A DNA stretch of 64,000 nucleotides, from contig NZ_CP017195.1 of assembly GCF_006770285.1 (NCBI RefSeq), positions 1,674,001 through 1,738,000 on the forward strand. The letters run 5' to 3'. The stretch is from Lactococcus paracarnosus. GTDB lineage: Bacteria > Bacillota > Bacilli > Lactobacillales > Streptococcaceae. Made by a program: the position numbers and the translations under genes. Below, one piece after another: positions 46,865 through 59,019 of the stretch (the first letter of the stretch is position 1; each line of letters begins with the position of its first letter). The notes beneath the pieces were generated by a model. It had not been told where the DNA came from and ran no database searches. It saw only the letters and a program-made list of their open reading frames with translations.

Positions 46865-48379
46865 ATGATAGAAAATGTTATTGAAATGCGTGATGTCACG
46901 AAAACTTTCGGCACATTCACTGCAAATGATCATATCAATCTCCAAGTACGTAAAGGCGAAATCCATGCACTCTTAGGTGAAAATGGTGCTGGTAAATCCA
47001 CACTCATGAATATGCTTTCAGGACTGCTTGAGCCAACTGAAGGTGAGATTTTGATTAACGGTCATCCCGAAGCAATTAGCTCCCCCTCACGTGCAAGTGA
47101 ACTCGGTATCGGCATGGTTCACCAACATTTTATGCTGGTTGATGCCTTTACTGTTGCTGAAAATATCATTTTAGGTAATGAAACAACAAAAGGGATCACG
47201 TTAGATATCAAAAAAGCTGAAAAGGAGATTTTAGCCTTATCAGAACAATATGGTTTATCAGTTACACCCGATGCTAAAATAGCCGATATTTCGGTTGGAC
47301 AGCAACAACGTGTTGAAATCCTGAAAACACTTTACCGTGGGGCTGACATCATTATTTTCGATGAACCGACTGCCGTACTAACGCCTGCAGAAATCGATGA
47401 ATTGATGGCTATTTTAAAGACACTTGTCAAAGAAGGCAAGTCAATCATCTTGATTACCCACAAGCTTGATGAAATTCGTGCAGTTGCAGATCGGGTAACC
47501 GTTATTCGTCGTGGTAAATCCATCGAAACGACAGAGGTTTTAGGTAAATCAAATAAAGAACTCGCAGAAATGATGGTTGGTCACAGTGTTTCTTTTGTGA
47601 CAGAAAAAGTTCCCGCATCTCCTAAAGATGTCATACTCGACATTCAAAATCTCATTGTCAATGAATCTCGTGGTGCCCAGGCTGTTAAAGGCTTAAATCT
47701 GCAAGTGCGTGCTGGTGAAGTTGTTGGTATCGCAGGTATCGATGGTAATGGACAATCTGAATTAATTCAAGCAATTACTGGTTTACGAAAAGTCGAGAGC
47801 GGTAAAATTACAATTAACGGTATTGATGCGACTAACTTTCATCCTCGCAAAATTACTGAAATGGGTGTCAGTCATGTTCCAGAAAATAGACATAAAGATG
47901 GCTTAGTACTTGACATGTCTGTGGCTGAAAATATTGCACTGCAATCCTACTATCAGCCACCGCTTAGTAAATTCGGTATGCTCAACTATCCTAAAATCAA
48001 CCAGCACGCACGAGAGCTGATGACAGAATTTGATGTTAGGGGTGCTAGCGAGTTAATCCCTGTAAAATCACTATCAGGCGGTAATCAACAAAAAGCAATC
48101 ATCGCAAGAGAAATTGATCGTGATCCTAAATTATTGATCGTAAGTCAACCAACACGTGGGCTTGATGTCGGTGCGATTGAATATATCCATAGCCGCTTGA
48201 TTCAAGCGCGTACAGAAGGCCGGGCAGTCCTAGTTGTCAGCTTTGAGCTGGATGAGATACTTAATGTTTCAGATAGGATTGCTGTGATTCATGATGGTAA
48301 AATTCAAGGTGTCGTCAGCCCAGATCAAACTAACAAACAGGCACTTGGTGTCTTGATGGTTGGAGGAGAGACAAATTGA
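46865..48379 (+). CDS. nupA: Nucleoside ABC transporter ATP-binding protein NupA
   Basis: A 504-residue ATPase with two nucleotide-binding halves. First half: GENGAGKST and SVGQQQRVE, IIFDEPTAVLTP. Second half: GIDGNGQSE (degenerate Walker A, usual here) and LSGGNQQKA. It drives uptake through NupB and NupC. nupB overlaps its end by four bases. Confidence 0.93.
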   Translation: MIENVIEMRDVTKTFGTFTANDHINLQVRKGEIHALLGENGAGKSTLMNMLSGLLEPTEGEILINGHPEAISSPSRASELGIGMVHQHFMLVDAFTVAENIILGNETTKGITLDIKKAEKEILALSEQYGLSVTPDAKIADISVGQQQRVEILKTLYRGADIIIFDEPTAVLTPAEIDELMAILKTLVKEGKSIILITHKLDEIRAVADRVTVIRRGKSIETTEVLGKSNKELAEMMVGHSVSFVTEKVPASPKDVILDIQNLIVNESRGAQAVKGLNLQVRAGEVVGIAGIDGNGQSELIQAITGLRKVESGKITINGIDATNFHPRKITEMGVSHVPENRHKDGLVLDMSVAENIALQSYYQPPLSKFGMLNYPKINQHARELMTEFDVRGASELIPVKSLSGGNQQKAIIAREIDRDPKLLIVSQPTRGLDVGAIEYIHSRLIQARTEGRAVLVVSFELDEILNVSDRIAVIHDGKIQGVVSPDQTNKQALGVLMVGGETN

Positions 48380-49476
48380 TGAAAAATTTCAATCTTAAAA
48401 AGACGTTAGTGCCACTTATTGCTATCTTATTTGGTTTCATTTTAGGTGCACTTATCATGTTAGGCTTTGGCTATAATCCGTTATGGGGCTATGAAGATTT
48501 ACTGACAGCAGCATTTGGCACAACTAAAGCTATCGGCGAAATATTTCGGAGCATGGGGCCACTCATCTTAACTGCATTATCTTTTGCAGTAGCAAGTCGT
48601 GCAGGCCTATTTAATATAGGTATGTCCGGACAGGCACTTGCAGGATGGCTAGCTGCTTCTTGGTTTGCCTTAACAAATCCTGATTTACCTAGGGTACTTA
48701 TGATCCCTGCAGTTATCATCATTGGCATGCTAGCTGGTGCCATTGTCGCTATGATACCAGGTGTCCTAAAAGCCTTATATGGGACGAGCGAGGTCATCGT
48801 TACCATCATGATGAACTATATCATCCTTTTTGCCACGACACATATTGTTCATAATGTATGGGATAAGATTAAAGTTGGTGGTAAAGGAATTATGCAGTCC
48901 AAAGATAGTACGATATCAGTCAGTAAAAATGCAACTTTCCGTACCGATTTTTTCACCAATTTAACTGATCACTCACGTATGAATATCGGGATTATCATTG
49001 CCATTATTGCCTTGATTGTCATTGCCATGTTATTCTCCAGAACCACACTTGGTTTCGAGATACGCGCAGTTGGGCTAAATCCCAATGCATCAGAGTATGC
49101 AGGTATCTCAGCAAAACGGACGATCATCACATCGATGGTCATCGCTGGTGCACTAGCTGGTCTAGGTGGCGTTGCTGAAGGATTAGGTACTTTCCAAAAC
49201 TTCTTTGTTCAAAGTTCAAATTTACAAATCGGATTTGATGGGATGGCAGTCGCTTTACTTGGCCAAAGTTCATCTATTGGTATTTTCTTTGCTGCCTTCC
49301 TCTTTTCAACACTAAAAGTCGGCGCACCTGGTATGACAAATACAGGGATCCCTTCAGAAATCATTTCAGTCGTGATCGCTACCATTATTTTCTTTGTTGG
49401 TATCAAGTTTGTGATTGATAAATTCTTACCAGAATTTCAATTTAAGAAAAAAACGGTAAAAGGAGATAAATCATGA
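48376..49476 (+). CDS. nupB: Nucleoside ABC transporter permease NupB
   Basis: A 366-residue BPD_transp_2-type permease with about eight to ten spans. Conserved parts include SRAGLFNIGMSGQAL (about residues 75-89) and FEIRAVGLNPNASEYAGI. GGAGGAG precedes the start within nupA. It pairs with NupC to form the channel. Confidence 0.92.
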   Translation: MMKNFNLKKTLVPLIAILFGFILGALIMLGFGYNPLWGYEDLLTAAFGTTKAIGEIFRSMGPLILTALSFAVASRAGLFNIGMSGQALAGWLAASWFALTNPDLPRVLMIPAVIIIGMLAGAIVAMIPGVLKALYGTSEVIVTIMMNYIILFATTHIVHNVWDKIKVGGKGIMQSKDSTISVSKNATFRTDFFTNLTDHSRMNIGIIIAIIALIVIAMLFSRTTLGFEIRAVGLNPNASEYAGISAKRTIITSMVIAGALAGLGGVAEGLGTFQNFFVQSSNLQIGFDGMAVALLGQSSSIGIFFAAFLFSTLKVGAPGMTNTGIPSEIISVVIATIIFFVGIKFVIDKFLPEFQFKKKTVKGDKS

Positions 49477-50429
49477 CATTAATCGCAATGTTACAATTGG
49501 TCATTTCATCCATGTTGATTTACGCGACACCTTTGATTTTTACAAGTCTAGGTGGCACATTTTCAGAGCGTGCGGGGATCGTAAACGTTGGTCTTGAAGG
49601 CATTATGGTAATGGGGGCATTCTCCGGTATCGTCTTTAACCTGACCTTCTCTACTACTTTTGGTAGTGCGACACCTTGGTTTTCGACATTATTTGGCGGT
49701 CTTATCGGTATCGTATTTTCACTCTTACATGCTGTCGCGACTATCAATTTCCGAGCAGATCATATTATTTCGGGTACTGTACTTAACCTGATGGCACCTG
49801 CACTTGCCGTCTTCCTTGTTAAGGCACTCTATAAAAAAGGACAGACTGATAATATCCAAAACTCTTTTGGCTACTTCAACTTCCCTGTCCTCTCTAAAAT
49901 CCCGGTTATTGGTAAAATCTTCTTTACTGATACATCGCTTATTGGTTACATCGCCATACTTGTTGCTTTTATCGCCCACTTCATCATCTTTAAAACCCGC
50001 TTTGGTTTGAGACTCCGCTCAGTTGGTGAACATCCACAAGCTGCTGATACGCTCGGTATAAATGTTTACCTCATGCGGTATTCGGGTGTCTTGATTTCTG
50101 GTCTATTGGGTGGTATCGGTGGTGCCATATTTGCACAATCTATCTCTGTTAACTTCTCAGGCTCAACAATTGCTGGACAAGGTTTCATCGCCATGGCAGC
50201 TATGATCTTTGGTAAATGGAAACCAGTAGGCGCTATGCTGTCAAGCCTGTTCTTTGGCCTGTCACAGTCTCTAGCCGTTATTGGGGCCCAGTTACCAGTC
50301 ATACGCGAATGGCCTGTTGTTTACCTCCAAATCGCACCATATGTGATCACTATCGTTGTCCTTGCCCTATTCTTTGGTAAGTCTGCAGCACCTAAGGCAG
50401 ATGGGATTAACTATATCAAATCTAAATAA
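49473..50429 (+). CDS. nupC: Nucleoside ABC transporter permease NupC
   Basis: A 318-residue permease of the same family as NupB: SERAGIVNVGLEGIMVMG near the start and GLRLRSVGEHPQAADTLG in the middle. It overlaps nupB by four bases and is the last gene of the unit, closed by the hairpin at 50444. Confidence 0.92.
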   Translation: MTLIAMLQLVISSMLIYATPLIFTSLGGTFSERAGIVNVGLEGIMVMGAFSGIVFNLTFSTTFGSATPWFSTLFGGLIGIVFSLLHAVATINFRADHIISGTVLNLMAPALAVFLVKALYKKGQTDNIQNSFGYFNFPVLSKIPVIGKIFFTDTSLIGYIAILVAFIAHFIIFKTRFGLRLRSVGEHPQAADTLGINVYLMRYSGVLISGLLGGIGGAIFAQSISVNFSGSTIAGQGFIAMAAMIFGKWKPVGAMLSSLFFGLSQSLAVIGAQLPVIREWPVVYLQIAPYVITIVVLALFFGKSAAPKADGINYIKSK

Positions 50430-50443
50430 GTAGATGCAGTAAA

Positions 50444-50484
50444 AAAATAGATCATCATACTGATATGATGGTCTATTTTTTTTA
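50444..50484. terminator. Bidirectional terminator between nupC and glgP
   Basis: AAAAAAATAGA-TCATCAT and ATGATGG-TCTATTTTTTTT pair with two mismatched bases between converging genes. Confidence 0.88.
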
Positions 50485-50502
50485 TGCTTTACTGCTTATG
50501 TC

Positions 50503-52896
50503 TTAAATAATACCCCAAATGTCTTTTGCATAGCCTTCGATTGTGTCATCACTTGAAAATCGGCCAGAATTAGCAATATTTTTGATGACTTTAGCTTGCC
50601 AGCTAGGTTTATCCTGATAAAGCGCTGAGATATAGGCTTGTTTTTCAGCATAATCCGTAAAGTCTTCTAGTAAGAAGTACTCATCATTATAAGAGATAAG
50701 CGCGTCCCAAATTTCATGACCCTCATAATGCGTATTTGGAATCGTCCCATCTATAAAGGCGTCAACAACGCGTTTAATGGTTGGATCTGAGTCATAGATT
50801 GACCTAGAATTGTAATCATGCTTGTCATAATGGGCATAGACGGCATCTTTATCCATACCGAAAATGACAATATTATCCTCACCAACTGCATCTTTTATTT
50901 CGATGTTGGCCCCATCTAAAGTTGCTAGCGTTAGCGCACCATTCATCATGAATTTCATATTTGAGGTACCACTAGCTTCTTTACCAGCTGTAGAAATTTG
51001 TTCGGATACATCTGCTGCTGGTACAATCAGTTCGGCCAGACTGACGTTGTAGTTTTCTAGGAAGACCACTTTTAGTTTATCATTTAGACTTGTATCGTAG
51101 TTAACCAGATTAGCTAACTCATTAATAATTTTGATGACTGACTTAGCAAAGTGATAGCCTGGTGCAGCTTTTGCCCCAAAAATGAAGACACGTGGCGTCA
51201 TCTCTAATCCTGGATCAGCCTTCAAATCTTGATACAATTTGATGATGTGCATGACATTTAACAGCTGACGTTTATATGCGTGCAGTCGTTTCACTTGCAC
51301 ATCGAAAATAGCATCTATTGGTAAGTCAATATCAAGTGTCTTTTTAACATAATCAGCTAATTTTTGTTTGTTAGCCTGTTTCACTTGATAGAATGACGAT
51401 TGAACGTCACTTTCCGTTAGCAATGCTTCTAACTTGGACAGCTCATGAATATTTGAACGCCATCCCTTGCCAATCAAGTCATCTAGTAAAGCTGACATGC
51501 CAGGATTGGCAATCTGACTCCAACGACGTTGGGCAATCCCATTTGTTTTATTGTTAAATTTCTCAGGAAAAAGGACGTAAAACTCTTTTAAGACATCCTC
51601 AATCAACAATTCCGTATGTAGCTTAGCAACACCATTAACTGAATGCCCACCTATAATCGCAAGATTAGCCATGTGAATTTGGTTATTTTGGACAATTCGT
51701 GTGCGATCAATAATACCAGTATCAACTTTTCCAGCCCATTCCTTGACGAACTTACGGTCGATTTCCCCAACGATTTGATGGATCCTTGGTACGATTTCTT
51801 TAAATAAGCCAGTGTCCCATTTCTCAAGTGCTTCGGATAAGACCGTATGGTTGGTATAGCTCATGACTTTGCATGTTGTTGCCCAAGCATCATCCCATTT
51901 GACACCATAATCATCCATCAAAATGCGCATTAACTCAGGTACTGCCATAGCTGGATGTGTATCGTTAATATGAACAGCTACTTTTTCATGGATTTTGGCC
52001 ATTGGTAAGTGCATCTTAGCGTAGGAAGCGACGATTGTCTGTAAGCCAGCTGATACCATAAAGTACTCTTGAATTAGTCGCATAGCCTGACCATCCCGTG
52101 ATGAATCATCTGGGTAGAGAAAACTTGTAATATCTTCAACACGTCGACGATCTGCAAGCGTTTGGTAATCCAGTTCATATTTTTCAGGGAGCTCAACATC
52201 CCATAAGCGTAAGTTATTGACAACGCCATTATTAAAGCCAATTTGGATCACGTCATAAGGCACTGCATGCAAGGTTTTAACATTTTCATAGATTGGTTTT
52301 AAAGCACCATCTTCCTGAGGTGCTAAATACACACTACCATAGATTTTAACATCTACTGCTGAATGGGGCTTCTTGGTCTCCCAGACGCTACCTTCTGATG
52401 GTAACCAGGCATCAGGTAACTCAACTTGATAGCCATTCACAATTCTTTGCTTGAATAAGCCGTATTTATAACGAATACCGTTACCAAATCCAGGTGCACC
52501 AATCGTCGGTAGACTATCCATGAAACATGAGGCCAGACGACCCAAACCACCATTTCCCAAGGCCATATCACGTTCAGCTTCAACTAAGACATTAATGTCG
52601 ACATTAATATCTGCTAGTGCTTCCGCAACAAGATCATAGATGCCAAGGTTTAACAAATTTGTCTGTAACATTTTACCCGGCAAAAATTCGATTGAAAAAT
52701 AGTAAGCCGTTTTTTTCTGCTCTTTGACAATTTCATCTCGACGACGTAGCCAATCAGACATCACATATTGTTTAATGAGTTTTCCTAATGTTCTAAAGTG
52801 TTCTTCTGCAGTTGCTTCATTATTATCAACCAGATAATCTGTATGCAGTTGTGCTTTAAACGTTTTTATAAACTGCTCTTTTGTTAACTGTTCCAT
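50503..52896 (-). CDS. glgP: Glycogen phosphorylase
   Basis: A 797-residue GT35 phosphorylase. The PLP lysine is in EASGTSNMKFMMNGA (about residues 625-639), and VKRLHAYKRQLLN is also typical. It frees glucose 1-phosphate from glycogen. It is the last gene of the glgBCDAP operon; 80 bases separate it from glgA. Confidence 0.96.
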   Translation of the reverse strand: MEQLTKEQFIKTFKAQLHTDYLVDNNEATAEEHFRTLGKLIKQYVMSDWLRRRDEIVKEQKKTAYYFSIEFLPGKMLQTNLLNLGIYDLVAEALADINVDINVLVEAERDMALGNGGLGRLASCFMDSLPTIGAPGFGNGIRYKYGLFKQRIVNGYQVELPDAWLPSEGSVWETKKPHSAVDVKIYGSVYLAPQEDGALKPIYENVKTLHAVPYDVIQIGFNNGVVNNLRLWDVELPEKYELDYQTLADRRRVEDITSFLYPDDSSRDGQAMRLIQEYFMVSAGLQTIVASYAKMHLPMAKIHEKVAVHINDTHPAMAVPELMRILMDDYGVKWDDAWATTCKVMSYTNHTVLSEALEKWDTGLFKEIVPRIHQIVGEIDRKFVKEWAGKVDTGIIDRTRIVQNNQIHMANLAIIGGHSVNGVAKLHTELLIEDVLKEFYVLFPEKFNNKTNGIAQRRWSQIANPGMSALLDDLIGKGWRSNIHELSKLEALLTESDVQSSFYQVKQANKQKLADYVKKTLDIDLPIDAIFDVQVKRLHAYKRQLLNVMHIIKLYQDLKADPGLEMTPRVFIFGAKAAPGYHFAKSVIKIINELANLVNYDTSLNDKLKVVFLENYNVSLAELIVPAADVSEQISTAGKEASGTSNMKFMMNGALTLATLDGANIEIKDAVGEDNIVIFGMDKDAVYAHYDKHDYNSRSIYDSDPTIKRVVDAFIDGTIPNTHYEGHEIWDALISYNDEYFLLEDFTDYAEKQAYISALYQDKPSWQAKVIKNIANSGRFSSDDTIEGYAKDIWGII

Positions 52897-52976
52897 GACC
52901 GCTACCTCGTTTTATTTTATAGGGACTATACCGCATACTACTGCATGACTAGCTAACAACTTTTTTTAGGTGATGA

Positions 52977-54416
52977 CTAGGCTAGTAGCTTTTGATAAAG
53001 GGTGAGATAATTAAGACTTGCAATATCCCATGAGAAATCAGTTGTCATCGCTTGCTTTTGTAAGTCTCGCCAAATATTTGGCTGATTGTCGTAAATATCT
53101 AGTGCATAAAAAAGTGTCTGCACCAACTGGTAGCCTGAAAAATTAGCAAAGCTAAACCCTGTGCCACTCCCTTCAAACTGATTGTAGGGGAGGACAGTAT
53201 CTTTTAACCCACCTGTTTCATGAACAACTGGTAATGTGCCATAACGCATACTCATCATTTGAGAAAGGCCACATGGCTCGAAAGCTGATGGCATTAAAAA
53301 GAGATCACTACCTGCATAAATCATCTGTGCTAACTCAAGATTAAAAGTGATGTTCGCCGCTATTTTTTCTGGATATAGCTGGCTAAACTGAACAAAATCC
53401 GATTCGAATTTTGGATCACCCGTTCCTAATAAAACGATCTGTATATCCTTTTGTAGCAAGTTTTCCATCTCATCAATGACAAGATCAAACCCCTTTTGAT
53501 AGGTCAGTCGACTGACAATCCCAATTAAAGGAATGTCGGCATCTACTGGCAGTCCCACGCGTTTCTGGAGACTGGCTTTATTCACTGCTTTTCCTGTTAA
53601 ATCGGTCGCATTAAAGGGAGCAACCAAATGCGCATCTGTCATCGGATCATAGAGGGTCGTATCAATCCCATTAATTAAGCCAGATAACTTACTGGATACG
53701 ATGCGTAGGATACCATCTAACCCCTTACCAAATGCTGGTGTTTGAATTTCACGCGCATAGGTTGGTGAAACAGTCGTGACTTGATCCGCATAGAGGATAC
53801 CTGTTTTCAACCAGTTAAAACATCCAGCCATGCGGACTGTACCGTCCTCATAACGCTCAGTACCCATACCAAACAAGTCTGGTAAGAGCCCTTTGTCATA
53901 TTGACCTTGAAACTCTATATTGTGAATGGTCAAGACGGTTTTAATTGCTGAAAAAGATTGTCGCCAATGATATTTCTCTTTGATTAAGAAAGGTAGGAGA
54001 GCTGTGTGATAATCATTTGCGTGAAGGATATCTGGGACAAAATCTAAACGTTCCATCACCTCTAAAATAGCCAATTGAAAATAGGCAAATCGTTCCCCAT
54101 CATCAGCATAGCCGTAGACATCATCACGACTACCAAAATAATCCGCATTGTCGACAAAATAGAAGGTAACGCCATCAAGTACCATCTGTTTAATGCCAAC
54201 ATATTGCTTGCGCCAACCAACTTGAATAAATGTCCAAAATACATCAGAGACATGTTGACTAAATTTCTCAGAAACCTTTTTATAATAAGGAAGAATCACA
54301 CGTATCTCAACATCTGCCTGCTGATTTAATGCTTTAGGCAGGGCGCCAATCACATCTCCTAAGCCACCTGTCTTGATAAAAGGCGTTGCTTCTGCTGCTG
54401 CTAATAAAATCTTCAT
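52977..54416 (-). CDS. glgA: Glycogen synthase
   Basis: A 479-residue GT5 enzyme. The N-terminal [16 protein letters not shown] binds ADP-glucose; [11 protein letters not shown] (about residues 372-382) is the C-terminal donor site. It extends the alpha-1,4 chain. It overlaps glgD by four bases. Normal length. Confidence 0.96.
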   Translation of the reverse strand: MKILLAAAEATPFIKTGGLGDVIGALPKALNQQADVEIRVILPYYKKVSEKFSQHVSDVFWTFIQVGWRKQYVGIKQMVLDGVTFYFVDNADYFGSRDDVYGYADDGERFAYFQLAILEVMERLDFVPDILHANDYHTALLPFLIKEKYHWRQSFSAIKTVLTIHNIEFQGQYDKGLLPDLFGMGTERYEDGTVRMAGCFNWLKTGILYADQVTTVSPTYAREIQTPAFGKGLDGILRIVSSKLSGLINGIDTTLYDPMTDAHLVAPFNATDLTGKAVNKASLQKRVGLPVDADIPLIGIVSRLTYQKGFDLVIDEMENLLQKDIQIVLLGTGDPKFESDFVQFSQLYPEKIAANITFNLELAQMIYAGSDLFLMPSAFEPCGLSQMMSMRYGTLPVVHETGGLKDTVLPYNQFEGSGTGFSFANFSGYQLVQTLFYALDIYDNQPNIWRDLQKQAMTTDFSWDIASLNYLTLYQKLLA

Positions 54417-55561
54417 ACCCTTACATCCTCTGTCACATGACTTTTTTTCGCAACGATAATCGGATGTGCTGCTGTACCAATCACATTGATTCCCGGGTCT
54501 ATTACCACCCCTTTATCAATAATGGCATAGGTAACACTTGCGCCTTCACCAATTTGAACGTTTGGAAAAATAATTGACTCTTTAATCGATGCCTGTTTAC
54601 CAAGTTGGCAACGTCTTGAAATAATCGCGTTCTCTACACGTCCTTCAATAACAGAGCCAGAAGCAAACTGTGAGTTATAGATTTCAGAAGACTCAGAAAA
54701 ATAGGTTGCCTCTTCATTTTTAACCTTTGTATAGACCTTTTGTGTTGCATGCAGTAGAGAGTTAAATTTCTTGGGATCTAACATATCCATATTGGCATCA
54801 AAGTAAGACTTAACATCATAGATATTCTTCATATACCCTGTATACTCATAGCCAAGCGCCCCTAATTCAACAAGTTTATTTAGCAACAGAAATCTTAATT
54901 TTCGAGGTGCTTCCTGATGCTGCTCGCTTTCCATCATGTCAATCAAGAAATCTGTGTTAATGATATAAATCCCTGTTGACATCTTAATCAACTCATCATC
55001 TGAATGATCCTGTTCAGCATAGTTAATCACCGATGTCACAGTATCCGTTTCATCCAGTTTCAGAACACTATTAACCGAACTCATCTGATCTTTAGGCATT
55101 TTTTTGTAGACAATACTCATGGTACGTTGGTTAACTTCATGCACATGAATCAATTGATCCAGATTAATGTTACATAAAATATCAGCAGTTGAAAAAATTG
55201 TATATTGACTGTATGAGCGGCGTAAGAAGGTTAATAGTTGCGGATAATAAGTTGGGTCACATACGATTTCCTCACGGTCATCGTTATTATAGAAGCCAAC
55301 GAAAAAGTGATTTAATAATGTGTTTAACCCCCACTCACGGCCTGTTCGAATGTGGTCAAGAACAGATGGGACATTTTTTTGAGAAAAAATACCATAAATA
55401 TTGGTAACCCCTGCATTAACGAGATTTGAGAGTTGAAAGTCAATTAAGCGATATTTGCCATCAAATGGTAACGTCGCAAGTGGTCTGGAATCAACTAACT
55501 GACCGAGATTATGTGTGCCTAACGCATTTCCTAAAATTGCGCAATATTTAGCTGTCTTCAT
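54413..55561 (-). CDS. glgD: Glycogen biosynthesis protein GlgD
   Basis: A 382-residue relative of ADP-glucose pyrophosphorylase that lacks the GGxGTRL nucleotide loop (it has [14 protein letters not shown]), so it is the non-catalytic partner of GlgC, as in Bacillus. [10 protein letters not shown] and the C-terminal hexapeptide repeats are kept. It overlaps glgC by 14 bases. Confidence 0.94.
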   Translation of the reverse strand: MKTAKYCAILGNALGTHNLGQLVDSRPLATLPFDGKYRLIDFQLSNLVNAGVTNIYGIFSQKNVPSVLDHIRTGREWGLNTLLNHFFVGFYNNDDREEIVCDPTYYPQLLTFLRRSYSQYTIFSTADILCNINLDQLIHVHEVNQRTMSIVYKKMPKDQMSSVNSVLKLDETDTVTSVINYAEQDHSDDELIKMSTGIYIINTDFLIDMMESEQHQEAPRKLRFLLLNKLVELGALGYEYTGYMKNIYDVKSYFDANMDMLDPKKFNSLLHATQKVYTKVKNEEATYFSESSEIYNSQFASGSVIEGRVENAIISRRCQLGKQASIKESIIFPNVQIGEGASVTYAIIDKGVVIDPGINVIGTAAHPIIVAKKSHVTEDVRV

Positions 55562-56693
55562 TTTCTACCCCCACTACCTCTTTATACCCAACAACTGCAA
55601 TCTCTTTTTCAGTGCCGATGATTTCCACATTTGCACCAATTCGTGTGCCTTCACCAACAATGGCATTTTTGATTACTGCTCCTGACTCAATCACACAATT
55701 TGTCATGATGAAAGCATCTTCGATTACAGCTGATTCATGAACTTGGACATTGGTTGAAATAATCGAATGCTTGACAGCACCCGCTACAATCGCACCATCT
55801 ACAACGAGAGAATCTCTAACTTGAGCCGTTTCACTAATGAAATTAGGTGGCGCAAATTCATTATGTGAGTAAATTTTCCAACTCCGATCACGGCTATCAA
55901 GTTCGTTATCAGGTGAGATATAAGCCATATTTGCCTCATGCAAGGACTCAATCGTGCCGACATCTTTCCAGTAACCTGAAAATTCATAGGCATAAACGGG
56001 TTCCCCGGCATCTAAATAGGCTGGTATGACATTTTTCCCAAAGTCACTCATATCTACCTGATTTTTTTCACCATTTGCTAAAATTTGGCGGAGTTCTTTC
56101 CAGTTAAAAATATAGATACCCATTGATGCTTTGGTCGATTTAGGATGCTCAGGTTTCTCTTCAAACTCAACGATACGATTTGATGTATCTGTATTCATAA
56201 TACCGAATCGACTTGCTTCATCCAAAGGGACGTCCATAACAGCCACCGTTAAAGTCGCTTGACTATCTTTATGGGCACTTAACATATTGTCATAATCCAT
56301 TTTATAAATATGGTCGCCAGATAAAATCAAAACATATTCTGGATCCAACTTATCGATATAGCTCATATTTTGGAAAATAGCATGACTTGTCCCCTCAAAC
56401 CACTTATTCCCCTCAGTAGCTGAGTAAGGTTGTAAAATCGTCACACCACTGTCAATACCATCTAATCCCCAAGCAGAACCGTTGCCAACATGGGCATTTA
56501 GTTTCAGCGGTTCATATTGTGTGATCACCCCAACATTTTTAATCCCTGAATTCACACAATTTGATAGTGCAAAATCAATAATCCGATATCGTCCACCAAA
56601 CTGCACAGCAGGTTTGGCAATACTAGATGTCAATGCGCCTAGGCGTGTCCCTTGACCTCCAGCTAAAATCAATGCAAGCATTTCTTCTTTCAT
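55548..56693 (-). CDS. glgC: Glucose-1-phosphate adenylyltransferase
   Basis: A 381-residue enzyme with [13 protein letters not shown] (residues 10-22), [19 protein letters not shown], and a left-handed beta-helix C-terminus. It makes ADP-glucose, the committed step. AAAGAGG precedes the start. It is 100 bases downstream of glgB. Confidence 0.96.
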   Translation of the reverse strand: MKEEMLALILAGGQGTRLGALTSSIAKPAVQFGGRYRIIDFALSNCVNSGIKNVGVITQYEPLKLNAHVGNGSAWGLDGIDSGVTILQPYSATEGNKWFEGTSHAIFQNMSYIDKLDPEYVLILSGDHIYKMDYDNMLSAHKDSQATLTVAVMDVPLDEASRFGIMNTDTSNRIVEFEEKPEHPKSTKASMGIYIFNWKELRQILANGEKNQVDMSDFGKNVIPAYLDAGEPVYAYEFSGYWKDVGTIESLHEANMAYISPDNELDSRDRSWKIYSHNEFAPPNFISETAQVRDSLVVDGAIVAGAVKHSIISTNVQVHESAVIEDAFIMTNCVIESGAVIKNAIVGEGTRIGANVEIIGTEKEIAVVGYKEVVGVENEDS

Positions 56694-56793
56694 ACTCTTT
56701 CCTCTTTCCTTCTTTATAAAGGTAATCTCGTCTCATAGTGGAAAACAACATGGTGCAGGATAAATTGATTTTTAGTTAAAGTTAATGATCAAC

Positions 56794-58968
56794 TCAATTG
56801 TTGGATTTTAAAGCCTCATAGTCGGACATAGCTTGTTGCCAAATCCCCAGTTTAGTAGCGCGCTTATAAAATGCATAGACGGTCTTATAAGGAGGGAAAG
56901 TATCAGGTAATTTTGTCCAGGTGTTACCTGTTTGTTTAATGAATAAGACGGCACTCACAAGGTCTCGTTTATCATATTTCGATCGTGCCCCTACTGGAAA
57001 ATAGGGGGCTAGCACTGCCCACTGTTGATCCGTGACATGACCGACCACTAATGTATCATGTCCCTTATTTATAGAGGCTTCTATCTGTGTATCAGTCTCC
57101 TCTTCTAATACTTGCCAAATGACTGCACCAAGCGCAGGTAGTGTAAAACTCAAGGTTTGCTCGTATGTTTTCCACTGGGCTTTCTGAGTTTCTTGGTCAA
57201 CATTATGGTCTTGCCATCCTCCTCCAAATACTGACATCTCAGTATTGAATACTTCAGTATAAGTCCCTGCAAGTGGCACACCTATGGTAAACTGATGACG
57301 TTCGATTGGCGCCATATTAAAGACACAAATCAATTGTTTGCCTGATGCATCTTTACGGATAAAACTCAAGACACTTTCTCCTGTATTATCTGCATCGATT
57401 ACCTCAAATCCAGAATAATCATGGTCGAGTTCAAATAATTGAGGAAAATCACGATAAATATGTGCCAAACTGCTTGTGAAGTACTGCATCTGATCATTCA
57501 ACTCATCAGAAGTCCCCCATTCAAGCTGCCAATCATATTTCCATTCTAGAAATTGACCAAATTCTTGACCCATAAACAATAACTTTTTGCCCGGGTGACA
57601 CATTTGATAAGCTAGGAGATTTCTCAGTCCGGAAAATTGTTGCTTGCGATCACCCCACATTTTATGCATCAATGATTTTTTCCCATGTACGACTTCATCA
57701 TGGGAGAAGGGTAGGATGAAATGTTCATCCATCATATACATAAAACTAAAGGTCAAGAGATTAAAATACTGACCACGATAGAGCGGATCCATCTGATAAA
57801 ATTTTAAAACATCATTCATCCAACCCATGTTCCATTTAAAGTCGAAGCCTAAGCCACCCATTTCGACCATGCCAGTTACCTTGGTTTGACTTGTCGCCTC
57901 CTCTGCTGATAACATGACATCTGGGTGAGATAATTTGATCACACTCGTTAATTTTTTGAAAAAGGCAACCCCATCATGGTTAATATTTGACCCATCTGCG
58001 TTAGGGGTCCACTCTCCTTTATCATAATCCAAATACAACGTATTAGATACTGCATCAATTCTGACACCATCAACATGATAAAATTCAATCCAAAATTTTA
58101 GGGATGAGATTAAAAAGGATTGCACTTGCGGTTTCGATAAATCAAAGTTTAATGCTTGCCAGCCGACATTGCGTGCCTTATTTTCATCTTGATATTCATA
58201 GGTTGGCGTCCCATCATAGTAGGCCAAAGCATCATCATTTTGAGAAAAATGACCCGGCACCCAATCAATAATCACACCAATTCCTGCTAAATGGGCTGCT
58301 TCAACAAAATCCTGAAATGCCTCTGGTGTGCCATAAGTATGCTCCAAGGCAAAATAACCAGTAAGTTGATACCCCCAACTCATCCCTAGCGGGTGCGTCA
58401 TCAAGGGCATAAATTCAATGTGGGTAAACCCTAGCGATTTGACATATGGAATTAACGTTTTAGCTAAATCTGAGAAAGTATATAAACGCCCATCATCATG
58501 CCGCTGCCAAGAGCTCGCATGTACTTCATAAATACTCACTGGTGAGGCAAACATATCCCACTGACGTCTCTTAGTTAACCAGGCCTTATCCTGCCAATCT
58601 TTAGGTGAAATATCATAAATTTGGGCTGCTGTATCAGGCCGTTCACCAAACCGAATGGCATAAGGATCTAGCTTCTCAATGACTTGACCAGTTGAGCGGG
58701 TCACAAGATACTTGTAATAATCACCGGTTGCGACTTGACCTGTTAGTAAGTTGACTTCCCAAACGCCTAGATTATTAACTGTCATAGGGATCGGCTTACT
58801 TCGCCATTGCGTCTTATCACTGATTAATGCAACCTGTTTTGCATGAGGTGCCCAAACACGAAAAACGTAGCCGTCTGCCGTTCGATGGCAGCCAAGGTAG
58901 TGTTGTACATGAAAATTTTCGCCAGTTGAAAATGTGCTTAATGCCTTATCTATTGACTGTTGGACCAT
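56794..58968 (-). CDS. glgB: Glycogen branching enzyme with a transposase-like C-terminal domain
   Basis: A 724-residue protein. Residues about 20-110 are the CBM48 module; the GH13 barrel follows with nucleophile in [10 protein letters not shown], acid in LSAEEATS and FSHDEVVHG; the beta-sandwich ends at about 620. It makes alpha-1,6 branches. Unusually, after a short linker residues 645-724 resemble the N-terminal domain (DUF4096) of IS5/IS402 transposases: [51 protein letters not shown]. The frame is unbroken and no catalytic transposase part follows. Start 58968 has AAGGAGG. First gene of glgBCDAP. Confidence 0.93.
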   Translation of the reverse strand: MVQQSIDKALSTFSTGENFHVQHYLGCHRTADGYVFRVWAPHAKQVALISDKTQWRSKPIPMTVNNLGVWEVNLLTGQVATGDYYKYLVTRSTGQVIEKLDPYAIRFGERPDTAAQIYDISPKDWQDKAWLTKRRQWDMFASPVSIYEVHASSWQRHDDGRLYTFSDLAKTLIPYVKSLGFTHIEFMPLMTHPLGMSWGYQLTGYFALEHTYGTPEAFQDFVEAAHLAGIGVIIDWVPGHFSQNDDALAYYDGTPTYEYQDENKARNVGWQALNFDLSKPQVQSFLISSLKFWIEFYHVDGVRIDAVSNTLYLDYDKGEWTPNADGSNINHDGVAFFKKLTSVIKLSHPDVMLSAEEATSQTKVTGMVEMGGLGFDFKWNMGWMNDVLKFYQMDPLYRGQYFNLLTFSFMYMMDEHFILPFSHDEVVHGKKSLMHKMWGDRKQQFSGLRNLLAYQMCHPGKKLLFMGQEFGQFLEWKYDWQLEWGTSDELNDQMQYFTSSLAHIYRDFPQLFELDHDYSGFEVIDADNTGESVLSFIRKDASGKQLICVFNMAPIERHQFTIGVPLAGTYTEVFNTEMSVFGGGWQDHNVDQETQKAQWKTYEQTLSFTLPALGAVIWQVLEEETDTQIEASINKGHDTLVVGHVTDQQWAVLAPYFPVGARSKYDKRDLVSAVLFIKQTGNTWTKLPDTFPPYKTVYAFYKRATKLGIWQQAMSDYEALKSNN

Positions 58969-59005
58969 TGCAACCTCCTTGTCATATAACCCTTATTTAA
59001 TTCTA

Positions 59006-59014
59006 ATTATAGCA
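59006..59014 (-). promoter_or_regulatory. Extended -10 box of glgB
   Basis: On the minus strand TGCTATAAT (TATAAT is the complement of 59006-59011), 38 bases before the glgB start. Confidence 0.65.
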
Positions 59015-59019
59015 CAAGG

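Noticed and set aside
56694..57036. A complete insertion sequence at the glgB end
   Set aside because: Only the N-terminal transposase-type domain is present, in frame with glgB. No catalytic domain, inverted repeats or target duplication was seen.
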